In this document: piece after piece, positions 1 through 13,700 of the stretch
Position numbering within the stretch: the stretch's first letter is position 1
How the letters are laid out: every line of letters starts with the position of its first letter
Source: Rhynchosporium graminicola
Taxonomy: Eukaryota; Ascomycota; Leotiomycetes; Helotiales; Ploettnerulaceae
Assembly (NCBI GenBank): GCA_900074885.1
Contig: FJUW01000029.1
Location: forward strand, 409,521-473,520
Reading direction: 5' to 3'
Length of the DNA: 64,000 nt
Program-made: the position numbers and the translations under genes
The notes under the pieces: model-generated
Told to the model about the DNA's origin: nothing
Databases searched by the model: none
The model's input: the letters and a program-made list of their open reading frames with translations, nothing else

Positions 1-829
1 GGTCTGACTAATAGCCTTGCGACGTACTAGTAATATATAAATAACGTCTTATTCGACTACTTAGACGACTTCTATATAGTATATCTAGATAATATTCTGA
101 TCTACTCTAACGACTTACTATAGTATTAATTATATATATATAAGGTACTATAATAATTATAAGACGCTAGATTATAAGCTAACCTTAAGAAGTATAAATT
201 TAATATTACTCGCACTAAATACCTTAGATTTATTATCTCTACTTCTAGGATCGAGGTAGACCCTAAGAAGGTTAATATTATATAATCTTAGAATTACTCG
301 ATTATAGTTAAAAGCGTATAATTATTCTTAGGCTTTTATAACTTCTACTAACGATTTATTAAGAACTATAGAATTATCGCAAAACCTCTTATATAACTTA
401 CTAAAAATAATATATTATTTCAGTTCGCTAGGGAGTATAAAGATACTTTTAATCACCTAAAGTACGCTCTTACTTCGGTACTACTCCTCTACTACTATTA
501 GTAATATCTACCTTATATGATCGAAATAGACGCTAGTAATAGAGTAATAGTAAGTGTGCTATCGTAATAGCACGACGAAAACTAGTTCTTAGTAGCCTAC
601 TTCTCTAAGACTATATTACTTACTAAGCTTAATTACGTTATCTATAATAAGGAAATACTCGTAATTATACGATCTTTTAGTAACTAGAGATCTGAGCTCG
701 TAAGCGTACTATATCAGATCCGTATTATTACTAATTATAAAGCTCTTAAGTACTTTATAACCTCTAAATAGCTGAACGCACGATAAGCTCGATAAGCTAA
801 GCTACTCGCAGATTATAACTTTATAATTA

Positions 830-834
830 CCTAT
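830..834. repeat. Target-site duplication CCTAT, left copy
   Basis: CCTAT precedes the nested element and recurs at 7399-7403. Removing 835-7403 restores continuity of the outer element, as shown by the matching uninterrupted sequence on the minus strand around 2870. Confidence 0.9.
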
Positions 835-1069
835 TATGACGCTTGCTCTAGAAAGGTCTCAAAACTACCTAAGTAATAAGACCTCATATTACTATGAATA
901 TGAAGTAGTAAGAATCACTTGAGAATCTATAACTAAGGAGTAAAGAAGTAGGGAGAGAATAGAAGTATATATATAAAAAGGGGCCCCTAAACTCTACTCG
1001 TGTAATCTCGCTTAGTAGTAAGTGTTTCTACTAATAGGGAGAGACCTCTAAACCTGACTAGTCGTTATA
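835..1069 (-). repeat. 3' LTR of the nested Gypsy element
   Basis: This 235-bp LTR matches 7164-7398 and the complement of 9204-9438. Read on the minus strand it runs from a RIP-altered TGTGACG-like start to a GTCATA end. It carries a TATATATA box with a GGGGCCCC palindrome near 970-990. It abuts the target duplication on its left and the polypurine tract on its right. Confidence 0.9.
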
Positions 1070-4000
1070 CTACCCCCCCCTCCGAAAAAAGCTCGCCCTC
1101 GAGCGTTAGTCTATCTCCTTATTACTATTAAGGTAATTATAATTATTAATTCTATCGTAGAAAGCTTTCAGCTAATTAGGTAGTCTAGCAGGAGGTCTAG
1201 CTTACGTTAAGTTATTAAGGTGGAATTATTATAGCTTAGTAGGAGCGTATTTAATATCTATAGCGTTATACTATATAAGATCGACGTCTTAATTTAACTA
1301 GGAAACTCGGTATAAGAGGCTATTGCGCTACTTATAGCATATAAGTATATCTTCGATCTCCTATTTATCGTTACTAGTAATATTAATAGGTAATAGTAGT
1401 AGTAAGGTTTATCCTAGTAAGAGGTCGTTTAGATACTTCTATAGCTTAGTAGAAGGGAATACGTTATATACTTTTATACTAGTAAGGAGCTCTAAGCGAT
1501 AAGAGCTTCCGACCTTTTCAATTATATAGAAGGGTCTATTAGTCGGGAAGTCGAGTTTTTTACTAAGTCGAGTACTTATAAAGTAGTGTATATCTAGCTA
1601 GATAAGGTTATCTATAGTAAAGTCGACTTTATAGCGTAAGCGATTATAGGATTAGGATATCTTAGCTTACGTATATTAGAGGCTAGATTAAGTAGTAATC
1701 TAAGCGTTATATAAGCGATTAGAATAATCTAGAGCTTACTAAGTATTTAACTTATTAGTAAGCGTAATAAAGTTAAGTAGGTCTTTCTAATTCTAATTAA
1801 CGCGAGGTATATATCTATAAACGACTTTAAAGGGTAAGAGACCTCTAAGAGATTCGTAAGGGAGAGTTATCTAGGCGTAGTTTATAATAAGTAAGAATTC
1901 CGACTAATCGTCTTAATAGTAAGAGATAAAAAGTTATAATCTACGTTAGAGATATTAGGTATAGATCTCTGTTTAGCTATCTGTTTATAGGTAGTCTGCT
2001 ATAGAAAGCTATCTTTTAGTACTAAGAATTATAATAACTATAGTCTAAAAACAGGAAACGAATTAAGGCCCTCTATTAGAGGTAATTATTAATAGAGCTC
2101 CGAAATAGCGGTATACGTAATATAAGTAAAGTTTTATAAGGTTACGCGTATTAGAAGTCTTTCGGCATAGAATACTAATTACTTATTTACTAAAACAGTT
2201 AATAAATACGAGAACGTTATCGTAGCTATGTTTATCGTAGTTAAAGCTATAGTAGTCGATTATAATATGCTCCTATAGACGTGATAGTATAAGTAGAAGT
2301 TAGAGGAAGCTTAGTTTCTTATTGCGTAGTACTTAAATTCGTTAGTAAGTATAATAGTTATAGTAGTACTAGTTAATAGTTAAAGCGATTCCGTACTACT
2401 AGTATTATAATACTAGTAGTTATAAGGTCTTCTTTACACTTAGATAAGTAGTCTCTAATCGGTTATATACTTCGCGTATAAGTAGTATACGAAAGTATAA
2501 GACGTTAGGTATAATTAGTCTTCCTTTATAGAGTAGAAGATCTTTTTCTATAGTTAGTTTTCTAAGAGTAGCAGAGAGAGCTTATTTCCGTAAAGCTTAG
2601 AGTAATAGCGTAATACGATTAGCGTTAAGTACTTACTATACTATAGAAAAGACTAGCGATAGGTCAGCGACTTCTAAGGCGTTAATAAGCTTAAAGTTAT
2701 CTATAGAGTCGGAGCTATTCCGGAGGTTACTTATAAGTAGTAATAAATCGATTTAGTCTTCGCATAGTAGCTACTATAAACGCTAGGTTCTTTTAGCGTT
2801 ATTCTAGTCGTCTAATTCATTTATTCTGCGAGAGAGAGCGTCGGCAAGTAGATTATACTTCCTAGGTCGATAGGTGATTATGAAGTTATAATCTACGAGT
2901 AGCTCGGCCTATCGGGCTTATCGTGTGTTTAGCTATTTAGAGGTTATGAAGTACTTAAGAGCTTTATAATCAGTAATAACGCGGACCTAATATAGTGCGC
3001 CTATAAGCTCAGATCTCTAGTTACTGAAAGATCGTATAATTATAAGTATTTCCTTATTATGAATAGTATAATTAAGCTCGGCAAGTAGTATAGTCTTAGA
3101 GAAGTAAGCTACTAGGAACTAGTCTTCGTCGTACTATTGCGATAGTATACCTGCTATTACTCTATCACTAGCGTCTATTTCGATTATATAAGGTAAATAT
3201 TACTAATAATAGTAGAGGAGTAGTACCGAAGTAAGAGCGTACTTTAGGTGATTAAAGGCATCTTTATACTCTCTAGCGAACTGAAATAATACGTTGTTTT
3301 TAGTAAGTTATATAAAAGGTTTTACGATAATTCCGTAGTCCTTAATAAATCGTTAGTAGAAGTTATAAAAGCCTAAGAACAATTATACGCCTTTAACTAT
3401 AGTTAGGTAATTCTAAGATTATATAATATTAATCTTCTTAGGGTCTACCTCGATCCTAGAAGTAGAGATAATAAATCTAAGGTATTTAGTACGAGTAACG
3501 TTAAATTCATACTTCTTAAGGTAAGCTTATAATCTAGCGTCTTATAATCGTTATAGCACCTTATATATATATAATTAATACTATAGTAGGTCGTTAGAGT
3601 AGATTAGAATATCGTCTAGATATACTATATAGAAGTCGTTTAAGTAGTCGAATAAGATATTATTCATATATCGCTAGTATATCGCAGGGCTATTAGTCAG
3701 ACCGAAAAGGAGTACCTTATACTTATATATACTATAATAGGTCCGGAAGGTCGTATACTCTTCAGAGGCTAGATCTATTTGAATTCGGTGGAACGCCTAG
3801 CGAATATCTAGTTTAGTAAATATCTTAATAGTAGAGATTCTAGCTAGCGTTTTATCGATTAATAGCAGTAGATATTAATCCTTCCTCGTGAGGTTATTAA
3901 GTACGCGAAAGTTAATATAGAATCTTAGACTTCTATTAGCTTTCTTAACGAAAAGAATAAGTGCAGCGTATAGTGCTTAAGAAAGTTCGATGAAACCTTT

Positions 4001-7000
4001 AGCTAAGTTATTAGTAATATACGCCTTAACGACTTCAAGTTCTTTAGCTAATATCTTATATAAAAAGGAGTATTTAAGGTTCTTCTCGGCCCCTTCCTTA
4101 AGCTTAATTCGGTAATCGTATAAGCGATAAGGAGAGAGAATATCGCTAGCTTCCTTAGAAAAGACGTATACTTACTAGCTATACTCGTAAGGGATCTATA
4201 GTTCTAGATCTAATTCGCTTAAGCTAATAGTAAATTACTAGGCGGTTTTGCGATATTCTACAAGGTCGATAGTCGAAGATATAATAGTAGTATTATATTA
4301 CTAAACTGCGATTCGGTCGTTAAGAAGCTTATCTATCTCGTGAAGGGTAATAGAGAAGATCTTATTATTAGAAGACTTCTAGCGTTTATATAAGAGATAG
4401 AAAGCTAGGCTACTAATCGTGTAAATCTCTAGCGCAGGAAGCTCTAGAAGAGGTCTAAGTACATAAGGTGATCTTTATCGCTTCCGAAATATCGTAATAG
4501 CTATTTTTATACTTTAAGTAGCTTCTATTAAGTCGCGAGATAGTATTCCGAGTAACTATTAATCTATAGTATAAATTATATAAGCGTAGTCTTATACGTA
4601 GGTCTTTAACGTAGAGACTTCTAATTAGAGTTAAAGTAGAGATTTACGCGGGATATAAGTGATAACGTCGCTAAATCGTACGCACTTTAGCTATATATTA
4701 GTAGCTTCTCTAGAGTATAAAGACTTCTCTTTACTACTCTATTCTTATTCTTTAAGTAATAAATACTTAGGCTTATTATATCTATAATAAGTAGTATAAA
4801 CGCTAGAGAAATAGTCCTAACTAATCGGTAGTAATAATAGAGGGTTAGTTACCTATAGAATACTCTCTAAGGGAGAGTTTTAGATATTTTTATAGCTATA
4901 AGTCTCCCTAGAAATACGCTTCCGAGCTAGTAATAGTCGTTTAATAATAGAGATAGAGTTAATAACAGCTCGAATATTAACAGGAGAGTTAGCTGCGCTT
5001 CGCTGTTCCTCGTACGCTTCCTAGAACTAATTAAGGCGTTCGTTTCGTTCGTTAGCGTCGTATTAGTAGCGCTAATAAGTATAGTATTTATATAAGTTCT
5101 TAATCTCGATCGGAGAGCTATAAATGTTACTAAGAGGAGTATATAGTAGCTAAATAATCTATTATTTAGAGGCATCTAAGAGTACTTAATGTTCCGAAAG
5201 CCAGGTCCTTCCGAGTATAATACTATAGTTTCCGAGAGTAGTAATAAGAAAGGGAGTAAATACCTGAACGCGATAATCTACTATTAAATTAAGTATCGTA
5301 TAGTAACTAATAGTACTACTATTAACGCTATTAAAGCCTTTAATAGGAATTACGTTTAGTAGAAAATAAATTAAAAGTTTTAAGAAGAAGGAAAGGGATT
5401 TAAGAAAAGAATAATTAATAAAATAGTATCTATTAGCTCTAGAATCGAGAAGTATAAGTAGCTTATACGAGAGTCTATTCTTAGTAAGAGTAGTATATAT
5501 AGTAAATAATTAACTACTAAGAAGCTTCGTAAGGTTAAGATATCGTATATCTCGTATACTACCTAGGAAGGAGTCTTTCCTTAGGCGTAGTCTTTTGCTA
5601 GCGGTTTAATATACTCCTAGGTATCGTCGTACGTCCCTTCGTTATTATTATCTTCTAGCTCGCTATTAACGTTATTATTAGCGTTAATTATATTGATTCG
5701 ATACGGAGTATTAAGTCGAGCTAATAATAAGCGTAAGTATAAGGTAAGTGTAAAGTGATAGGGAGCATTCGCCGGCGATTATGTATAAGGCGTATCGTTT
5801 CGTGCAGAGTATAGTACTTATTTACTAGTCGTACTAGTGTTCTCGGGCGTAGGAAGACTAATTTGCAGATAAGAAGAGGAGTTAGTACTATAGTACTAAG
5901 AGGAGGTATTTATAGAGCGTTCCCGAGTCGCGCTAGCTTTAGCTGAAGACTCGGAATAATAAGTCTTTTTAATAAATTAACTTTAGTCTTTAGCTTATAT
6001 AGCCTTAACGTATTCTTCTAGTGTTCTTAATATTCGGTACTATTAGAAGAGCTATTTCTGTAGCTATATAAGTAGCTTCTCTTATAAGTCTATTTTTAGA
6101 GTCGATTAATTATTTACTTTAGCTTTACGAGCTAGCGTACGAAACTCGTAGTAGAACGTCTAGAAGGTCTACTTATAATCTATCTTTAGCGCGAAGTAGC
6201 TAGCTCTTATAGTTTATTAGTCGTATAGATTAGATAAGAAGAAGACGAGTTAAGTAATTATATCGAGTGAATCGATTATATTACCTTCTTCGTTATATTC
6301 TAGTTCTAAGAACAAGGGTTCTAGGTAAGTTCTAGCTATTCTTTCTGTTTAGTTAAGTAACTAATCTTTATAGTAATCTTCGTTAATAAAGTAACTAGAG
6401 TAGCACTAGAAAGTGTTATATATCTATACTTCCTAGAGTTTTAGAGAGTAGTCGATTCTATTAGAGAGCTTATTTAGAAGGTTCGGTATCTTCTCTATAC
6501 GTATAGCATATAATATTAATAATATTCCTCTAGTAGATTATTCTCGACGATAATTATTAAGCGTAGGAGTAGCGTTATCTTCTTTAATTAATAATAGTAG
6601 TATTATACGCGATTAAACGTTATTAAACGATATAGACTTAGTAGAGCGCTAGGCAGTTAACTAGCGTAGTTCTAAGAACTCGTCCTGTAACTAGTATAGT
6701 TCTATAGATAAGTTAGCGTTTAATTATCTCTCCTTCGCGAGCTTCCTTTCTACCTCCTATAGCTAGTAAGCGCGGTCTTCTTATAAGTTACTTATAGTTA
6801 CTATTAATATAGAAGTATTATCGGGGAGGTTTAGCGACTTAGTAAGTTCGTTAATTATAATAAGAGTTAGGGAGCTTAACTCGGACGAGGCGTTATCGCG
6901 AGTACTCTCTACTATAGAGAGAGGTAGGTTATAGTAAGTATTACGAGTCGCTAAAGAATAGGAAGTAGAGAGAGTCGGAGAACCGGTAGTCGATTTATCG

Positions 7001-7163
7001 GGCTTAAGTTACTTCGGTTTAGGTGCTATTCTTCAAGTTTATACTTAGTATAAGCCTTCTCTATATAGCGTAGTCTCTTGCGTTTAGTAGCTCTAGGTAT
7101 AAAGGTATAATATAAGTAGATATTTACTATCTTCCTAGACGTAAGTAAAAGAATTATAGATAA

Positions 7164-7398
7164 TATAACGCTTACTCTAGAAAGGTCTTAAAACTACCTA
7201 AGTAATAAGACCTCATATTATTATAAATATAAAGTAGTAAGAATCACTTAAGAATCTATAACTAAGGAGTGAAGAAGTAGAGAGAGAATAGAAGTATATA
7301 TATAAAAAGGGGCCCCTAAACTCTACTCGTATAATCTCGCTTAGCAGTAAGTGTTTCCACCAATAGGGAGAGACCTCCAAACCTGACCAGTCGTCACA
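7164..7398 (-). repeat. 5' LTR of the nested Gypsy element
   Basis: This 235-bp copy keeps the least altered start, TGTGACGAC on the minus strand, which lets the family termini be defined as TGTGAC...GTCACA. It differs from the other two copies mainly by C/T and G/A changes, as RIP predicts. Confidence 0.9.
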
Positions 7399-7403
7399 CC
7401 TAT
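7399..7403. repeat. Target-site duplication CCTAT, right copy
   Basis: This is the second copy of the 5-bp duplication made by integration of the nested Gypsy element. A length of 5 bp is normal for Ty3/Gypsy integrases. Confidence 0.9.
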
Positions 7404-9203
7404 CGACCTAGGAAGTATAATCTACTTACTAACGTTCTCTCTCGCAGAACAGATAAATTAGATAACTAGAATAACGCTAAAAGAACCTAGCGTTTATAGT
7501 AGCTATTACGCGAAGACTAAATCGATCTAGTACTACTTATAAGTAACCTCCGGAATAGCTCTAACTCTATAGATAACTTTAAGCTTATTAACGCCTTAGA
7601 AGTCGCTGACCTATTACTAGTCTTTTCTATAGTATAGTAAGTACTTAACGCTAATCGCACTACGCTATCACTCTAAGTACTACGGAAATAAGCTCTCTTT
7701 ACTACTCCTAGAAAACTAACTATAGAAAAAGATCTTCTACTCTATAAAGGAAGACTAATCGTACCTAACGTTTTATACTTTCGTATACTACTTATACGCG
7801 AAGTATATAACTGATTAGAGACTGCTTATCTAAGTATAAAAAAGACCTTATAACTACTAGTATTATAATACTAGTAGTACAGAATCGCTTTAACTATTAA
7901 CTAGTACTATTATAACTATTATACTTACCGACGAATTCAAGTGCTGCGTAATAAGAAACCGGGCCTCCTCTAACTTCTACTCGTACTATCGCGTCTATAG
8001 GAGTATATTACAGTCGACTACTATAGCTTTAATTGCGATAAATATAGCTATAATAACGTTCTCGTATTTATTAACTATTTTAGTAAATAAGCAATTAGTA
8101 TTCTATGCCGAAAGACCTCCGATACGCGCGACCTTATAAAGCTTTACTTATATTATATATATTACTATTTCGGAGCTCTATTAATAATTACCTCTAATAG
8201 AGGGCCTTAATTCGTTTCCTGTTTTTAGACTATAGTTATTACGATTCTTAGTACTAAAAGATAGCTTTCTATAGTAGACTACCTATAAACAGATAGCTAA
8301 ATAGAGATCTATAACTAATATCTCTAACGTAGATTACGACCTTTTATCTCTTACTATTAAGATAACTAGTCGGAATTCTTACTTATTATAGACTACGCTT
8401 AGATAACTCTCTCTTACGAATCCCTTAGAGGTCTCTTACCCTTTGAAGTCGTTTATAGATATATACAACGCGTTAATTAGAATTAGAAAGACTTACCTGA
8501 CTTTATTACGCTTACTAATAAGTTGAATACTTAGTAAGCTCTAGATTACGCTAATTATCTACGCGACGCCTAGATTACTACTTAATTAAGCCTCTAATAT
8601 ACTTAAGCTAAGATATCCTAATCTTATAATCGCTTACGCTATAAAGTCGACTTTACTATAGATAACCTTATCTAGCTAGATATATACTACTTTATAAGTA
8701 CTCGACCTAGCAAAAAACTCGACTTCCTAACTAACGGACCCTTTTATATAATTAAAAAGGTTAGAAGCTCTTATTATCTAGAGCTCCTTACTAGTATAAA
8801 AGTATATAACGTATTCCCTGCTACTAAGCTACGGAAGTATCTAAACGACCCCTTACTAGGATAAACCTTACTATTACTATTACTTATTAATATTACTAGT
8901 AACGATAAATAGGAGATCGAAGATATACTTACGTGCTATAAGTAGCGTAATAGCCTCTTATACTAAGTTTCCTAGTTAAATCAAGATATCGATCTCATAT
9001 AGTACGACGCTATAGATATTAAATACGCTCCCGCTAAGCTATAATAATTCCACCTTAATAACCTAACGTAAGCTAGACCTCCTGCTAAACTACCTAATTA
9101 GCTAAAAGCTTTCTATAATAGAATTAATAATTACGACTTCCTTAATAATAATAAGGAAATAGACTAACGCTCGAGGGCGAGCTTTTTTCGGAGGGGGGGG
9201 TAG

Positions 9204-9438
9204 TATAACGACTAGTCAGGTTTAGAGGTTTCTCCCTATTAGTAGAAACACTTACTGCTAAGCGAGATTACACGAGTAGAGTTTAGGGGCCCCTTTTTAT
9301 ATATATACTTCTATTCTCTCTCTACTTCTTCACTCCTTAGTTATAGATTCTCAAGTGATTCTTACTACTTCATATTCATAATAATATAAGGTCTTATTAC
9401 TTAGGTAGTCTTAAGACCTTTCTAGAGCAAGCGTCATA
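9204..9438 (+). repeat. 3' LTR of the outer Gypsy element
   Basis: This 235-bp LTR directly follows a G-rich polypurine tract at 9191-9200 and is the inverse of the LTRs at 835-1069 and 7164-7398. Its right edge at 9438 interrupts the gag start of another LTR family, so the outer element probably inserted into that older element. Confidence 0.9.
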
Positions 9439-10755
9439 GTATCGGTCTGAATTGACTTCTAGTCGGTCCTGAATAGAAGCATGCTATTAGCTGAAAGATA
9501 GGTTAATCCCTATATTAAGATTATTAATACTTTTAGTTAGTTGCGACTTACTAGAGGTCTGTAAATTATCAATTGAAGAGCGTTTAAGGGTAGGTTCTAT
9601 TAGTAATTATAATACCGAGTTTACTAAAGGTCTAAGGTTTACTAAAGGTCTAGAGTTCATCGATTATGCCTAAGTACGTAAAAACTCGGCAAATATCTAT
9701 TCGATGCGACTAATACTAATAGAAAGCTCCCGAGTAGTCGATTCTATCTATAATTAATAGTCTTCAATCGATTGAAATAATTCTATAGTAGGTACAGAAT
9801 CGGAGGGGCTACGAGAGTATTCCGATAAAGCTATAGGAGCTAGCTAAGCCTTCTTAGGAGGCATAGTATTAGGTAAGCGAGGCTAAGCGAAAGTAATAGA
9901 ACACTTGAAAGTTATAGAAGAAGCGAAAGTCGAAATCGAATTCTAAAGAAGCCGAAAGATTAAGGAGAGTCAGATATCTTCGTTAAGTAGATATAGAAAG
10001 TATTAAATTAAAGGTTCTAGTAAAGAGAGGTCGATTCTACTAAGAGGGATAAATTATACTAGAGTATAGGAATTACGAGTCGAATTCCGATAATTTCCGC
10101 TAAGGTAATAAGCTATTTCGTCCTAGCTTAAAAGTAAGGTTTTTCGCTATTAGAGTTACTTTCGGAAAGTTAAAGTTAAGTAAGGAGATAATAAATATTA
10201 AAGCTTATAGGGAAGTTTCTACCTAAAATTCGTCTGCTATTTTACTTCGTACGTATAAAGGAACGAGTTTCGAAGTATCCGAGAGTAACTTCGTAGTAAT
10301 ACTAGTACTTCTAAAGCTAAATTATATTTAAATTCCTAGCTATCCGAGAGATCTCTAGAATCTTAGCTCTTTTGAAAACCTAACTATCGAATTCGTAATT
10401 AATAGTACTAACTATTTCTATATAATTCCGAAAATCTAAAGTAAGTAAAGATAACTTAGCGAAAAGCTCTCTAGTAGTTATACGTACGAATTAAGTTTTC
10501 TAAGTAAGATATTATTTAATACTATCCCCGGCGGTCTTAATCTTTCTATTTAATATAATAATATAAGACTTAAGATAGTATATAAGTAAGAATAAATAAG
10601 TAGGGAGGCTAAGAGCGATCTTATATAGTCTAGTACAAAGGAAACAGAAAGATATAGAGCTCTAAAGGAGTCTGTACTTTCTATATATATAAGGAGGGTA
10701 TACCTAAGGCACTGATACTAGCCCGTATCTGCCACGTATACTATGCGCCGTCATA
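9439..10755 (-). mobile_element. 5' end of a second LTR retrotransposon family, truncated
   Basis: Read on the minus strand, a 202-bp 5' LTR (10755-10554) is followed by a leader of about 690 bp and then an apparent gag start at 9864 (MPPKKA, followed by a stretch with occasional TAG/TAA stops). The frame is cut at 9438 by the outer Gypsy LTR. The LTR and leader match the non-autonomous element at 14873-16230, but only this copy keeps the gag start, so it looks like the autonomous parent family. The rest of the element is not in the window. RIP-mutated. Confidence 0.7.
10554..10755 (-). repeat. 202-bp LTR of the second LTR family (copy A)
   Basis: This repeat matches 14873-15074 and 16029-16230, each exactly 202 bp. 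The consensus ends are TGTAACG and CGTTACA or CGTCACA after allowing for RIP transitions. Here it is the 5' LTR of the truncated minus-strand element. Confidence 0.85.
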
Positions 10756-13700
10756 GCTATATAGTTATATAGAGTATAAAGAGAGCCCCGAAGAAGAACT
10801 ATAAGATATTAATCAGAAGTATTAAGCTAGCACAGATAACTAAGTCCGGTAGATAAAGAAACTTAGATAAAGAAATCGATCGAATAATTATATATAAAGT
10901 AGTAATTATTACTAAGATAGCAGATCGAACAGGTATCAGATCAGAAGCCGAATTAAACTATACCAGCTTAGTTATATTATCGAGTTTATTAAGCTCCTTA
11001 GTAGCGATAGCTTCTACTATAAGCAGAGTAGTTATATAATTATAATCCTCTTAAGTATCTAAATAAGTATATACTAGTACTTAATACTATCTATTCTATA
11101 GTATAATATGCAGAAGTTATATAACGCTATAAACCTATTAATACGGAATAAGAAAACCTAGATATATAATATTATTATAATATAGGAACTCTAGCTAAAC
11201 TCTTACGATAAGAAAGCTATATATAACCCCTCCTAAGGCAGGTTTAGCGCCTACCTAAGAAACGCCGAGAGACCCCTTATAAGCTTCTTTATTAATAGTA
11301 AAATCAATCTGATATTACTAAAAGTAACCGGCCGGGGACCCTATTTATACTTAGTATACCTTATAATCGAAACAGAAGATAGCAGAAGAATAATCATAAT
11401 ATATAACGTGTATAACCTATATAATATAATACTACTATATACCGAAAGGAGATAGGAAGGAATACTATAAGAGAGCGTACTACCGGAACTAGACCTTACC
11501 CTAAGGAAGTTTAGTAATAACTAGCAGGTAGTAGTAAAAGACTTTAACTTTTATTATAAGGAATAGTTCAGAAGCCTACTACTACTAGCTAGCGCTCTTA
11601 TAATAAAAATATACGCCGAAGTAGTATAGATAATAATAATAAACTATAATCTCGAGCTTATAATACCCTAAGGAGTAGTAACGAGACCTAGATCAGATAT
11701 TAGGTTAGAGCTAAGAGGTACTATAATCGACCTTAGCTAGTATAGTAAGATACTAGCGGAGAGAATATTAACTTATAGAATTATTAGCGAACTCGATATA
11801 GTATTAGACTATATACTAATCGAAATAATTATTATATTATCCTATAAGAGAGAACTAATTAAAGAAAAGAGAGACTATAGGGATATAGATATCGCGGAAT
11901 TCACTAAATCCCTTAGAATACTTATTCTAATAATCGAAGACCTTAACGCGGTAACTACGCCGGGCGACTTAGAGAGACTTATAAATAGAATAATCAAAGT
12001 AATATAAAAGGTAATAAACGCCTCTATAGCGATAAAGACTTATACTCCGAGATTAGTCCTAGGATTTACCCTAGAGTATCGAGACGCTATCGACGAGATT
12101 AAACGAACTAAAAGAATATAGAAATAAGACTTCTTAAATAAGTATAACTTAGCGGAATATATTAGAGCGAAAAGAGAGAGGAAGAAGGCTATCGCCTAAG
12201 TATAAAGAGACTTATATAGAGATAAGGTCTCGAAGGTCAAAAATAAGATCGGACTATAGTCACTAGTAAAGTAGACTTGATAACGCGGTTCGAGGAAGCT
12301 AGCTTTTACCCTAGATATTAAGAAGATAGATAGGACCTTAGCTAATACTATATAAGAGAAGGTAGAAGCTCTTAAAATATTATTCTTCCTATAGCCCCCC
12401 GAAGCAGATCTCGCTGATATATACTAGTATAACTACCTTATAAGAGCCGAAAGCTAAAAAGAATTTAATAAGTAGGAGGTATTAGAAGCACTCCGAGACT
12501 CCGCACTAGATAAGGCCCCGGGAGAGGATAGTATACCTAATAGAGTATTATAAGTAGCGAAAGATATATTAATACTACTATATATAGCACTCTTCAACCT
12601 ATCGATATAGCTATACTACTACCTCTTAGCGTTTAAGAGCTCTATTATAGTCGCCTTACGAAAACCGAATAAGGAGAGCTACGCGGAACTTAAATTATAC
12701 TAGCTAATCGCACTTATAAATACTATAGGAAAGATACTAGATATAGTAATAGCGAAAAGGATATAATACTACGCTGAAAGGTACTACCTCTTACTATAAA
12801 TATATACTAGAGGGAGAAAATAGTCCTTATACGAATACGCTATCTACCTCCTCCTAGAAAAGATTCACTTAGCGTAAAGAAAAAGGAGAGTAGTATTATT
12901 CCTAATACTCGACGTATTAGAAGCCTTCGATAATATCTCTTACGAACGCCTACTTTATAACTTATAGAAGAGAGGCCTACTGATAGAGGTAGTCTACTAG
13001 GCGGAGAGCTACTTAAAAAACAGAACTACTCGGATTAAGCTATTCGAGGGCATAAGTAACCTATTCGATATACCTATAGGAATCCCCTAAGGATTACTAC
13101 TATTACTAATCTTCTACTTATTCTATAGCGCCGACCTCTTAGAGATCGGAAGAGCAGGAGAACTTATTATCAGATATATCGACGATATAAGCTTTCTAGT
13201 AGATAGCGCCTCTATAGTAAGCACTATCCGGAAGCTCGAGCTCCTCCACTTTAAAGTAGAAGACTAAGCTCGTAAACACGCCTTAGTATTCGCTCTATAG
13301 AAGTACGAACTAATCTACTTTATATATAAGAGTAATAGAAGTAAAATCAAGGAAAGGGACGTAATACTAGACCTCGGATAAGGCTATATAATTATACTTA
13401 TAGAATACGTAAGATACTTAGATATCATTCTTAATAAGGAACTTAATAGTATAGTATATATAGACTATATTAAGGCGAGAATCGAAGTGTCTATATAGGC
13501 GCTAAGAGCTATTATAGGCTCGAAGTGGAGAGTAATAAGGGGAGATATATTAATACTAGTTAAGGTAATTATTACCTTATAAATATTCTACGGGAGCTTA
13601 ACTTAGTAGATTTCGAACCTTATTAAAGGGAAGAAAATATACTGAAATAAGATAATATAAACGCTAAACGCACTCTAAAAGAAAGCTCTATATATAGCGA

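Larger units (their letters stand above)
835..7398 (-). mobile_element. Nested full-length chromodomain Gypsy retrotransposon, RIP-degraded
   Basis: This complete 6564-bp element belongs to the same family as the outer one but lies in the opposite orientation. It has two 235-bp LTRs (7164-7398 is 5', 835-1069 is 3'), a polypurine tract beside the 3' LTR (about 1071-1090 on the complement) and a 5-bp target duplication. On the minus strand the order is a gag-type region (about 7160-4700), reverse transcriptase with an intact YLDDIL motif near 3605-3635, RNase H (about 3250-2850), integrase, and a chromodomain near 1362-1213. Position x of the outer element (x at least 7404) maps to 10273 minus x here. 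The family is Metaviridae/Ty3-Gypsy, chromovirus-like. Frames are riddled with stops, so it is inactive. Confidence 0.9.
1..9438 (+). mobile_element. Outer chromodomain Gypsy LTR retrotransposon, RIP-degraded, split by a nested copy
   Basis: The element reads on + in two blocks, 1-834 and 7399-9438, separated by the nested element. Block one starts inside reverse transcriptase; the catalytic motif near 76-111 reads YLDN where the nested copy has YLDD. RNase H follows. Block two resumes exactly where block one stops, with the end of RNase H (an ALSRR-like motif near 7435), an integrase region full of stops, and a chromodomain at about 8911-9060 (EIEDIL, later YDAIDIKYAP). A polypurine tract lies at about 9184-9200 and the 3' LTR at 9204-9438. 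Gag, protease and the 5' LTR lie beyond the left edge. TAG and TAA replace expected CAG, CAA and CGA codons throughout, the signature of RIP. Not functional. Confidence 0.88.

Noticed and set aside
4927..5175. 82-codon minus frame inside the nested Gypsy element
   Set aside because: A chance open stretch within RIP-mutated sequence, rich in codons produced by C-to-T change; not a separate gene.
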